This document shows, piece after piece, positions 48,152-56,150 of a stretch of 64,000 bases of DNA; the stretch's first letter is position 1; every line of letters begins with the position of its first letter. Source of the stretch: Nitrosopumilus zosterae (GTDB taxonomy: Archaea; Thermoproteota; Nitrososphaeria; Nitrososphaerales; Nitrosopumilaceae). A program made the translations under genes and the position numbers. The notes under the pieces were generated by a model. The model made no database searches and was not told the DNA's origin. It worked only from the letters and a program-made list of their open reading frames with translations. The stretch lies in NCBI RefSeq assembly GCF_025998175.1, contig NZ_AP026695.1:736038-800037 (forward strand). Direction: 5' to 3'.

Positions 48152-50653
48152 GTGGACATCACTCCAATTAATTACGCCCTAACTTTTGAGCCTGATCTTA
48201 AAAAATTTACTTTTAATGGTGCTGAATCAATTACTGCAAATTGCACAAAAGCAACAAATTCAATTTCTATGAACTGTGCTGAACTGAAAATTACTTCGTG
48301 TACAGTAAAATCTGGAGAAAAAATAATCAAATCTACACCGATCACCAATGAGAAAAAAGAAGAATTACAAATCAAACTAGGGGAAAAAATCAAAGGCAAG
48401 GTGATCATTAATCTTGAATTTCAGGGGATTTTAAACGACAGGTTACTTGGGTTTTATCGAAGTCAATACCAACAAAATGGACAAACAAAATATCTTGCTA
48501 CTACACAATTTGAGGCAGCAGACGCTAGAAGGGCATTTCCATGTTGGGATGAACCTGAAGCAAAAGCAACCTTTGAGATTTCAATAATTGCAGACAATAA
48601 ATTCACTGCCATATCTAACATGCCAGTAAAATCAAAGAAAAAGATTGGAAATAAAACAATTTATAATTTTGAAAAAACTCCAATTGTTTCAACATATTTG
48701 ATTTATCTTGGTGTCGGAGAATTTGAGTATCTTGTAGGGAAGATTGGTAAAATCCAGATTAGAGTTGTTACTACAAAGGGAAATAAATCAAAAGGAAAAT
48801 TCTCCTTGGAACTAGGCAAAAAACTTCTAACATCCTATGAAAAATATTTTGGAATAAAATATCCTTTGCCCAAACTTGATCTTATTGCAGTGCCTGATTT
48901 TGCAGCAGGTGCCATGGAAAATTGGGGTGCAATAACATTTAGAGAAACAATCTTGCTTTATGATCCTAAAACATCTTCAACTAGAACAAAACAATACATT
49001 GCAGAAGTAATATCTCACGAGATTGCTCACCAATGGTTTGGAAACTTGGTTACTATGAAATGGTGGAATGATTTGTGGCTCAATGAAAGCTTTGCAACGT
49101 TTATGGCCACAAAATTTGTTGATAAGTTTTATCCTGAATGGGATTTATGGAATCAATTCGTTGAAGATGCAATGAACGTTGCAATGGGACTTGATTCCCT
49201 AAAAACAACACATCCAATCGATGTTAAAGTAAACTCTCCTGCTGAAATTAGAGAGATATTTGATGCTATTTCATATGATAAAGGTGGATGTGTATTGCGA
49301 ATGCTTGAGCATTATGTTGGAGAACCAAACTTCCAAAAGGGTCTCAAAAAGTATCTGTCTGATTTCAAATACACAAACGCTGAAGGGCAAGACTTGTGGA
49401 ACGCAATTGGAAAAGCATCTGGCATGCCTGTATCTTCTATGGTAAATACGTGGCTTAAACAGCCAGGATTCCCATTAATTGAAATTAATCAGGATGGAAA
49501 TACTCTCAAACTCAAGCAAAAAAGATACTTACTTGAGCCTGATAAAAAATTCAGCAAAGGATTGTGGCACATACCATTATCTTTGGGATTGGAAGATGAG
49601 ATCTCTAAAAAATTATTTACACAAAAATCAATGTCAGTAAAACTACCTCAGAACACTATAGGTTTTGTTGCAAACTATGGAAGAAAAGGATTCTACCGTG
49701 TAAAATATGATGAGGGAATTTTACTTGATCTAAAAATGTTAGTTGATGAAAAACGTGTTCCTGGAATTGACAGATGGGCAATTCAAAATGATTTGTTTTC
49801 ACTTTGTGTTTCTGGAGATGAGCAGGTACGAAATTATTTGGATTTTTCAGATGCATACTTTGATGAGGACAGCTATCTGGCATCAGTAAATGTTGCTCAT
49901 AATCTAGCTTCCCTATATTTCCGAGCATTTGATGAAGAATTTGCTGAAGAGATTAGAAGTTATGCCGTTAATTATTTTCGAAAGATTTTATTTAATTTGG
50001 GATGGGAGCCAAAAAAATCAGACAAGCATACTGACGCATTGCTCCGTTCGTTTGTGATTTCTGCACTGGGGAAAATGAATGATGATGAAGTCACAGAAGA
50101 GGCACTCAAGAGATACAAAAAATTCTTAATATCTCCTAACTCCATTTCTCCTGATTTAGTTGAACCTATTTGTTCTATTGCTGCATGGAATGGCAATTCA
50201 AAAACACATGTGGAATTAACCAAACTATACAAGAATGCAAAAACTATGGAAGAAAAACTTCGTTTCCTTGGTGCCATGTGTAGTTTCAAAGACAAAAAAC
50301 TATTGCTAAAATCTCTGGACTTTTCTCAAACTCCGAATGTACGTTCCCAAAACATGCAATTACCAATTATGAAAGTAGCAGCAAACCCATATGGTGACAA
50401 AGTCCTGTGGCCATGGTTGAAGAAAAACTGGAAAAAACTAAACAAAAAAGTGGGGTATGGGAATCCACTGTTTAATAGAATTGTGGCCAGCATTTCATCT
50501 GTGGCAGATGACTCTATGGAAAAAGAAATCAAAAAATTCTTCAGAGATAATCCTACTCCTGGTACTGAGAGAACTCAAACTCAAACATTAGAAAGAATTA
50601 GAATAAACTCAAAACTACTTAGACGAATGAGACAAGAATTCAAAGATGGCTAG
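48152..50653 (+). CDS. M1 family aminopeptidase
   Basis: 833 residues, close to Tricorn-interacting factor F2/F3-type aminopeptidases. GAMENWGA exopeptidase motif, zinc site HEIAHQWFGN with the distal glutamate in NESFATFMA, and a catalytic tyrosine region (ISYDKGG). A helical ERAP-like C-terminal domain follows. It trims peptides from the proteasome in the cytoplasm. GTG start. Its end overlaps the next gene by eight bases. Confidence 0.95.
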   Translation: MDITPINYALTFEPDLKKFTFNGAESITANCTKATNSISMNCAELKITSCTVKSGEKIIKSTPITNEKKEELQIKLGEKIKGKVIINLEFQGILNDRLLGFYRSQYQQNGQTKYLATTQFEAADARRAFPCWDEPEAKATFEISIIADNKFTAISNMPVKSKKKIGNKTIYNFEKTPIVSTYLIYLGVGEFEYLVGKIGKIQIRVVTTKGNKSKGKFSLELGKKLLTSYEKYFGIKYPLPKLDLIAVPDFAAGAMENWGAITFRETILLYDPKTSSTRTKQYIAEVISHEIAHQWFGNLVTMKWWNDLWLNESFATFMATKFVDKFYPEWDLWNQFVEDAMNVAMGLDSLKTTHPIDVKVNSPAEIREIFDAISYDKGGCVLRMLEHYVGEPNFQKGLKKYLSDFKYTNAEGQDLWNAIGKASGMPVSSMVNTWLKQPGFPLIEINQDGNTLKLKQKRYLLEPDKKFSKGLWHIPLSLGLEDEISKKLFTQKSMSVKLPQNTIGFVANYGRKGFYRVKYDEGILLDLKMLVDEKRVPGIDRWAIQNDLFSLCVSGDEQVRNYLDFSDAYFDEDSYLASVNVAHNLASLYFRAFDEEFAEEIRSYAVNYFRKILFNLGWEPKKSDKHTDALLRSFVISALGKMNDDEVTEEALKRYKKFLISPNSISPDLVEPICSIAAWNGNSKTHVELTKLYKNAKTMEEKLRFLGAMCSFKDKKLLLKSLDFSQTPNVRSQNMQLPIMKVAANPYGDKVLWPWLKKNWKKLNKKVGYGNPLFNRIVASISSVADDSMEKEIKKFFRDNPTPGTERTQTQTLERIRINSKLLRRMRQEFKDG

Positions 50654-51053
50654 GAAATTAGGCCCTCCAATCTTTCTTGGAATCTTTACAATTTTAGCAA
50701 TAGTTTTTCTTGTTGGTGGAGGTACTGATGACAAAGATGTTCTTCGTCAAACATTTCAGATAGATGCTGTTTACTATGATACTGGTCATGTTGAAATTTC
50801 ATATCATGACAAGTCTGACAAGACAAATTCTGTTGTAATGGAAATTTTGGGAATGGATGAATCATTCCAAAAAACATTTTCTGATTCTGAATTTATTGAA
50901 ATTGTACCATTCCCAAATATTCCAAAATATGGATGGAGTGTTCATCCAATAGTATTGGAAATTGATCATGAAGAATTGGGCCATGTTCAATTAAAAACTG
51001 AGATTCATTTGATTGATGAAACTGCTCCACCTGTAATTTATTCTAGACCCTAA
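50646..51053 (+). CDS. Membrane-anchored small beta protein
   Basis: 135 residues with an N-terminal hydrophobic segment (about 6-24, GPPIFLGIFTILAIVFLVGG) and a beta-rich extracellular domain (VYYDTGHVEISYHDKSDKTN). Starts within the end of the aminopeptidase gene. No known family. Probably anchored outside the membrane. Confidence 0.6.
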   Translation: MARKLGPPIFLGIFTILAIVFLVGGGTDDKDVLRQTFQIDAVYYDTGHVEISYHDKSDKTNSVVMEILGMDESFQKTFSDSEFIEIVPFPNIPKYGWSVHPIVLEIDHEELGHVQLKTEIHLIDETAPPVIYSRP

Positions 51054-51103
51054 ACAATATACAAGATTTTATTGCACCTCTGAAACGTTATTGTATATTG
51101 GAT

Positions 51104-52015
51104 ATGCTTGCTGATTTAAAGAAAGGAAAACGCGGAGCAATTGCCAAGGCAATTACTATTGTAGAAAATGATCAAAAGGAAGCAAAAAAACTCATAAAGA
51201 AAATTTTCAAAGATACTGGTGATTCCATTATAATTGGTATTACTGGACCTGCAGGTGCCGGAAAAAGTTCTTTGATAAACAAAACAACTGTGGAGATGAA
51301 AAAATTAGGTACAAAACCAGCTGTTCTTGCAATAGATCCAACTAGTCATGTTACTGGCGGTGCAATTTTGGGAGATAGAGTTAGAATGAGTGAGTCCACT
51401 GATTCAGGAACTTATATCCGAAGCATAGCATCTAGAGGTGCAACTGGTGCTGTTTCTCGTTCTTTACGAAATAGTATTCGAATTTTAGAATATGCTGGAT
51501 TTAATCCAATTATTATTGAAAGCGTTGGTGCTGGACAAACAGAAGTTGAAATTTCAAACATTGCAGATATTACAGTTGTAGTCTTTAATCCAAATACTGG
51601 GGATAGTATACAAACAATCAAAGCTGGATTGACTGAAATTGGAGATATCTACCTTATTAACAAAAGTGATCTTGCAGGAACCAATCAACTATTTGACGCC
51701 GTAAGGGATTTTATTGGTGATTCAGTGCGAAATCCTATAATTCTTAAAACATCTGTTAAGAAAAATTCTGGAATTACAGATTTTGCAAAAACTCTCAAAG
51801 AAATGATGTCGACTAAAAAGAAATTCAAGAAAGAAAAACAACAAGAACAATTAGAATCTGAGCTGACGGATATTGTTTTAAATAACATTAAAGAAAAGAT
51901 TGATCATATGCTGGAATCAGATAAATCGTTCTCGAAATATCTTAAACAATTACAATCAAAAAGTATAGATCCGTTTGATGCCGGAGACAAAATTACAAAA
52001 TCTTTGTTAAAGTGA
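51104..52015 (+). CDS. meaB: MeaB/ArgK-type GTPase, methylmalonyl-CoA mutase chaperone
   Basis: 303 residues from ATG 51104; TTG at 51098 is an alternative. P-loop GPAGAGKSS, DPTSHVTGGAILGDRVRM, ESVGAGQTEVEI and NKSDLA are MeaB/ArgK motifs. It protects and reactivates methylmalonyl-CoA mutase with GTP hydrolysis. It is followed immediately by the mutase large-subunit gene. Confidence 0.94.
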   Translation: MLADLKKGKRGAIAKAITIVENDQKEAKKLIKKIFKDTGDSIIIGITGPAGAGKSSLINKTTVEMKKLGTKPAVLAIDPTSHVTGGAILGDRVRMSESTDSGTYIRSIASRGATGAVSRSLRNSIRILEYAGFNPIIIESVGAGQTEVEISNIADITVVVFNPNTGDSIQTIKAGLTEIGDIYLINKSDLAGTNQLFDAVRDFIGDSVRNPIILKTSVKKNSGITDFAKTLKEMMSTKKKFKKEKQQEQLESELTDIVLNNIKEKIDHMLESDKSFSKYLKQLQSKSIDPFDAGDKITKSLLK

Positions 52016-52020
52016 ATACT

Positions 52021-53622
52021 ATGGCAACAAAAAAATCCACAAAATCAAAAAATCCTGAAAAGAAAATCTTCACTGATTCTTCATTTCCAGTAAAACGAAT
52101 TTATCAAAAATCCTCTAAAAAGAGACCTATAGAAGATGCTGGGAAATATCCTTTCACTAGGGGCATTCATCCTGAAATGTTCCGTGAAAGATTCTGGACA
52201 ATGAGACAATATTCTGGATTTGGAGATGCTAAACTCACTAATGAGCGATTCAAATTCATGTTGGAAAAGGGTCAAACAGGTCTAAGTATGGCTTTTGATC
52301 TGCCTACTCAAATCGGCTATGATTCTGATTCTCCTCAAGCAGAGGGTGAGGTGGGAAAAGTAGGTGTTTCAATTACTTCTATTAAAGATATGATGACTGC
52401 CTTTGATGGAATCCCTCTTGGCAAAGTTAGTTCTTCAATGACAATTAATTCAACTGCCTCCACATTACTAGCATATTACATTGCAGTTGGAGAAGCACAG
52501 GGATTCAAAAGTCATGAACTTCGTGGTACCACTCAAAATGATATTTTAAAAGAATACATTGCAAGAAACACCTACATCTATCCTCCTCAACCCTCAATGC
52601 GATTAATCGGTGATATGATTGGATATTGCGCAGAAAAAGTTCCATCTTGGTATCCTGTATCAATTTCAGGATATCATATGAGAGAAGCAGGATGTACTGC
52701 TACACAAGAAGTTGCGTTTACTCTGGCCAATGCAATTGCATATATTCAAACTTGTTTGGATAAAGGCTTGAAAATTGATGATTTTGCGCCTCGTCTTTCA
52801 TTCTTCTTTTGTTGTACTATTGAATTCTTTGAGGAAGTTGCAAAGTTCAGGGTCGCAAGAAAAGTTTATGCCAAAATTCTCAAAGAAATGTTCCACGCAA
52901 AAAACCCACGTTCACTACAATTAAAATTCCATACTCAAACAAGTGGCGAATCATTAACTGCACAACAACCTGATAATAACATAATTCGTGTTGCAATTCA
53001 AACCATGGCAGCCGTTGCTGGTGGTACTCAGTCTCTTCACACAAATTCTAGAGATGAAGCACTAGCTCTTCCTACTCAAGAGTCTGCAAAAATTGCACTG
53101 AGGACACAACAAATTGTTGCGCATGAAAGTGGGATTACAAAGACTGCAGACCCATTGGCTGGCTCATACTACCTTGAAGAACTATGTGATCAAATTGAGG
53201 ATGGCGTATGGAAATATCTCAAAAAAATCCAAAAAATGGGCGGTTCTGTTAAAGCAATCGAAAAGGGATTCTTTCAATCTGAAATCAGAGCAAATGCGTA
53301 TCGGCTGAAAAAAGAAATTGATGATGGTGAGAGAATTATTGTTGGAATGAACAAATATTCTGAAGAAGAAAAACAACCTGATTTGCTTCGTGTTGGAGGT
53401 GATGTTGAAATTCAGCAGAAAAAATCACTCAAAAAATTACGTGAATCCCGAGACAAAAACAAATGGGAAAAAGCACTGTCTGCTATGAAGAGTGCTGCAG
53501 ATACTGAGGAAAACCTCATGCCTTACATCATTACTGCTGCCAAAGCATTTGCTACTACGGGTGAAATCAGCAATACTTTCAGAGAAGTTTTTGGTGAATA
53601 CCGACCTAAAGAGGTCTTTTAA
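52021..53622 (+). CDS. Methylmalonyl-CoA mutase large subunit
   Basis: 533 residues from ATG 52021; GTG at 52012 would extend into the meaB stop. Lacks the B12 domain, which is encoded separately at 44398. GFGDAKLTNERF, TGLSMAFDLPTQIGYDSDSP, REAGCTATQEVAFTLANAI and the GGTQSLHTNSRDEALALPT motif are typical. It rearranges succinyl-CoA and methylmalonyl-CoA in the carbon-fixation cycle. Confidence 0.96.
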   Translation: MATKKSTKSKNPEKKIFTDSSFPVKRIYQKSSKKRPIEDAGKYPFTRGIHPEMFRERFWTMRQYSGFGDAKLTNERFKFMLEKGQTGLSMAFDLPTQIGYDSDSPQAEGEVGKVGVSITSIKDMMTAFDGIPLGKVSSSMTINSTASTLLAYYIAVGEAQGFKSHELRGTTQNDILKEYIARNTYIYPPQPSMRLIGDMIGYCAEKVPSWYPVSISGYHMREAGCTATQEVAFTLANAIAYIQTCLDKGLKIDDFAPRLSFFFCCTIEFFEEVAKFRVARKVYAKILKEMFHAKNPRSLQLKFHTQTSGESLTAQQPDNNIIRVAIQTMAAVAGGTQSLHTNSRDEALALPTQESAKIALRTQQIVAHESGITKTADPLAGSYYLEELCDQIEDGVWKYLKKIQKMGGSVKAIEKGFFQSEIRANAYRLKKEIDDGERIIVGMNKYSEEEKQPDLLRVGGDVEIQQKKSLKKLRESRDKNKWEKALSAMKSAADTEENLMPYIITAAKAFATTGEISNTFREVFGEYRPKEVF

Positions 53623-53763
53623 TTCGATTTTTTATGAATTTATTTTCAATACTTAACTTATACTGTATCTGCTTTGATTTACTTGAACATTTTTGACTTA
53701 GTTCAAATTCCACAAAAAATCACTGGCAAAATTAATTGTTTTTTCAAATTTTTTAATTTGCTT

Positions 53764-53853
53764 CTATTCTGTTTTGCATTCACATTTTTGTTGCTTTTCA
53801 AATCTGGGGTATTTTAGTTTATGACACACTTCACAGTATGGTTGATTTGACAC
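53764..53853 (-). CDS. Candidate micro-protein with CxxC and CxC, 29 residues
   Basis: GTG start; QPYCEVCHKLKYPRFEKQ then CECKTE. It has three to four cysteines in zinc-knuckle spacing and lies 74 bases after the last gene of the small-gene cluster in the same direction. Confidence 0.35.
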   Translation of the reverse strand: MSNQPYCEVCHKLKYPRFEKQQKCECKTE

Positions 53854-53927
53854 ATATTCTTATTGACGAATCAGTATATAGTGTATTGTATTATTCTCTT
53901 CAAATCCTTCTTTTATTATGATTCCAA

Positions 53928-54059
53928 TCATTTTTCTAAGGTACTTATATTGCCCTTTATATCAAGTATGTTTCCACATGTGTTGCATTCCCATTCTTCA
54001 TTACAACTCATTTGATTTTTTGTACTAGGTGTATTGCAAACTTTACAACGCAATGACAT
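53928..54059 (-). CDS. Small zinc-ribbon protein, 43 residues
   Basis: From ATG 54059: CKVCNTPSTKNQMSCNEEWECNTC, i.e. a CxxC, a free C and CNTC, then a short tail. An upstream in-frame start at 54128 would add 23 basic residues inside the preceding gene. The gene overlaps the C2H2 gene by 17 bases. Confidence 0.6.
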   Translation of the reverse strand: MSLRCKVCNTPSTKNQMSCNEEWECNTCGNILDIKGNISTLEK

Positions 54060-54183
54060 TGTTTTTACTCGATACTTTTTGATTCTTTTTATCTTTGTGG
54101 GTTTTTTCGTGAAGAAGTACTTTGTCAAAAGTATCTGAATTTCCCTCCCACTTGAAATTACAATATCTGCAATTGTATTTCAT
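54043..54183 (-). CDS. C2H2-type single zinc finger protein, 46 residues
   Basis: YNCRYCNFKWEGNS then VLLHEKTHKDKK: C5-x2-C8-x16-H25-x3-H29, a classical C2H2 finger with a basic tail. Its ATG overlaps the upstream stop (ATGA), and its end overlaps the next gene by 17 bases. C2H2 fingers are uncommon in archaea. Possibly a DNA- or RNA-binding protein. Confidence 0.55.
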   Translation of the reverse strand: MKYNCRYCNFKWEGNSDTFDKVLLHEKTHKDKKNQKVSSKNNVIAL

Positions 54184-54290
54184 TTTGTTGAATCCTGTTT
54201 CTTTTCAGATTCTTTGAATGCATTTACATCCTCTGTAACTTTGGCTTTAGAAGAACCAAATTTCAGTTTTTCAATTATTTTTTTAAACAT
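54180..54290 (-). CDS. Micro-protein, 36 residues, basic/acidic helix
   Basis: FKKIIEKLKFGSSKAKVTED and a polar tail: a lysine-rich amphipathic helix without cysteine. It overlaps the C2H2 gene by four bases. Possibly a leader or a true protein. Confidence 0.4.
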   Translation of the reverse strand: MFKKIIEKLKFGSSKAKVTEDVNAFKESEKKQDSTK

Positions 54291-54378
54291 ACTTTGTCTG
54301 GATTCTCTCTGGTATATACCGGCGTATTTGAGCAATTTTCATCTCTTCTCATCCTTGCCTCTTTTAATCTCCAAGTAA

Positions 54379-54519
54379 TCATGCATTGTCTTTTAAGTGT
54401 CTATAATGATAATGACATCTCTTATTGCAAAACCAATCTAGTCCGCCTAAATATTCTACATGATCAGACTTGCCACAAAATTTGCATTTTATGAAATGCT
54501 TTCTGTTATTTTTGGTCAT
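54379..54519 (-). CDS. Small zinc-finger protein, 46 residues
   Basis: CKFCGKSDHVEYLGG then WFCNKRCHYHYRH: CxxC and CxxxC plus histidines, a treble-clef-like arrangement. It overlaps the upstream lysine-rich gene by 14 bases. Function unknown. Confidence 0.6.
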   Translation of the reverse strand: MTKNNRKHFIKCKFCGKSDHVEYLGGLDWFCNKRCHYHYRHLKDNA

Positions 54520-54640
54520 TTTCTATGGATTTTTTTAATTCCTCATAAGATTCCAAATACTGTTTTTTCTTTAGATTGTCTGGTGTCGTTTTATTGTTTT
54601 TGTTGATTTGTGTTTTATTCTTATTTTTGGATTTAGTCAT
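54506..54640 (-). CDS. Lysine-rich micro-protein, 44 residues
   Basis: Low-complexity basic start (MTKSKNKNKTQINKNNK) and a C-terminal helix ESYEELKKSIENDQK. First gene of the cluster of small genes reading leftward. gaataaataag at 54673-54683 upstream could be its TATA box. Confidence 0.45.
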   Translation of the reverse strand: MTKSKNKNKTQINKNNKTTPDNLKKKQYLESYEELKKSIENDQK

Positions 54641-54922
54641 ACTGTTTATTGCTCCTGCTGTATTTGTTCTCTTCTTATTTATTCTGGCTCATAATGAATC
54701 AAAATAAGCTAATTCCATAAATGGGCGTGTTGATACTTGTGGATTTCTCTAGAAGAATAAGCCCTTGTCATACTAGCAAAAATAAACATATTTCATGTAT
54801 AGTTGCAATGATGTCTTGAATTAATTTGGCAAGCCCTCTCTAGAACTTTTAAAATTTGATTATTTGTTATAATTTAAAATAAAATAAATCCATTAATACT
54901 GTAAGTTAACAAAATCATTTAG
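54641..54922. other. Divergent promoter region of the small-gene cluster and epimerase
   Basis: About 280 bases with no convincing gene. It contains a TATA-like element for the leftward cluster and, before the epimerase, AT-rich sequence (aataaatccattaatac) near 54886. No other feature recognised. Confidence 0.4.
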
Positions 54923-55321
54923 ATGAAAATTGATCATATTGCAATTGCAGTAAACGATGTTGAGGAATCTGCCAAAGTGTATCAGCAGGCACTAGGTGTT
55001 GATAATGTAGAATTTGAAACAGTGGAAACTGAAGGTGTAAAGGTTGCAATTATTCATTTGGAAAATGGTCGTGTTGAATTAATGCAACCTACAAATGATT
55101 CAAGCCCAATCAAAAAATTTCTTGATAAAAAAGGTCCTGGATTACATCATATGGCATTGGAAACTGATAACATTGAAGGTGAGGTAGAACGAATGGAGGG
55201 ATGTGGAATACAATTCTTGGGGCAAATAAGACCTGGCTCTGCAGGAACCAAAGTCACTTTCATTCATCCAAAATCTCTGCATGGGGTTCTTGCAGAATTA
55301 TGTTCTCATCCTAAGCAATAA
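54923..55321 (+). CDS. mce: Methylmalonyl-CoA epimerase
   Basis: 132 residues, glyoxalase/VOC fold. HIAIAVNDVEESAKVYQQAL, GPGLHHMALETDN and the C-terminal HGVLAEL supply the metal ligands (H4, H75-region, E near 127). It interconverts (R)- and (S)-methylmalonyl-CoA between the carboxylase and the mutase. Convergent with the following gene with no gap. Confidence 0.94.
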   Translation: MKIDHIAIAVNDVEESAKVYQQALGVDNVEFETVETEGVKVAIIHLENGRVELMQPTNDSSPIKKFLDKKGPGLHHMALETDNIEGEVERMEGCGIQFLGQIRPGSAGTKVTFIHPKSLHGVLAELCSHPKQ

Positions 55322-55897
55322 TCATTCCATCATTTTCAAAGTATCCGAAGCTGAAATTATTCCAACAATTTTTGATTTCTTTGAAACCAGAATGCATTTT
55401 GAGTATCTGATTAACGGAATTAGAACATTTGCTGGTGTATCAAAATCTACTATTGGTGGAACGGGGTCCATGGTATCTGCAAGTTTTGCTTTTTTTAGTT
55501 CTGATTCCCCCACATCTGCTAGATGCTTTACAATACCATCTTCTGATACCACTCCCACTACTTCAGAATTGTTGAAAACTGGAATTTGACTGATAGATAA
55601 TTGATGCATCTTTTTGATTGCATCATGTAATGTATTGGATGGTTTTAGTTTTACAATATCTTTACTACAAAAATCTCCTGCTGTATGTGATGATGATTCT
55701 CCTTCTAATTTTGCAAGACTGTCAAAAATTTTCTTTGCAGTATCGTAGCTTGGCTGGCTTCTGCCTGATTCGATTTGATTAATCATTGAGGTGCTGACCC
55801 CTGTCATTGTTGCAAGTTTCTTTTGGGTGATGCCTATTTTTTGTCTTATTTGTTTGATTGAATCAATACGTGGTAACAATCCAATTTGGATTATCAT
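55322..55897 (-). CDS. HTH-CBS transcriptional regulator
   Basis: 191 residues. XRE-type HTH (about 20-62, KKLATMTGVSTSMINQIESGR) followed by two CBS motifs (about 78-190, each with an FNNSEVVGVVSEDGIVKHL or KSKIVGIISASDTLK pattern). CBS pairs bind adenine nucleotides or SAM, so it may sense energy charge. A conserved archaeal family. Stop abuts the mce stop. Confidence 0.88.
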   Translation of the reverse strand: MIIQIGLLPRIDSIKQIRQKIGITQKKLATMTGVSTSMINQIESGRSQPSYDTAKKIFDSLAKLEGESSSHTAGDFCSKDIVKLKPSNTLHDAIKKMHQLSISQIPVFNNSEVVGVVSEDGIVKHLADVGESELKKAKLADTMDPVPPIVDFDTPANVLIPLIRYSKCILVSKKSKIVGIISASDTLKMME

Positions 55898-55948
55898 GTT
55901 CAGTTTTAAAATCTATAGTTTCAGGCATTTTTTTACTAGTACGCAGTT

Positions 55949-56125
55949 TTAGATTTCTTTAATTAGTGATTTTATCTTGGATATTGACTCTGTATTTAAT
56001 TTAATTTCTTTGTGACTTTCTATCACATGTTGAGTCACTTTTTCCATTAGTTCTTTTTCTGTTGGTGCAGTTGCAGCCCATCCACAATCTTTTCCAGCAT
56101 CAGAACAGCTAATGCTCTTTATCAT
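55949..56125 (-). CDS. DUF1059-like small protein, 58 residues
   Basis: From ATG 56125: ISCSDAGKDCGWAATAPTEK, then a helix with HVIESHKEIKLNTES. The C-x6-C and H-x4-H pattern matches the DUF1059 family of small proteins. Between the HTH-CBS and ppdK genes on the same strand. Function unknown; possibly metal-binding. Confidence 0.65.
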   Translation of the reverse strand: MIKSISCSDAGKDCGWAATAPTEKELMEKVTQHVIESHKEIKLNTESISKIKSLIKEI

Positions 56126-56150
56126 GATGGACTGTTTGATTAAGAATTAT

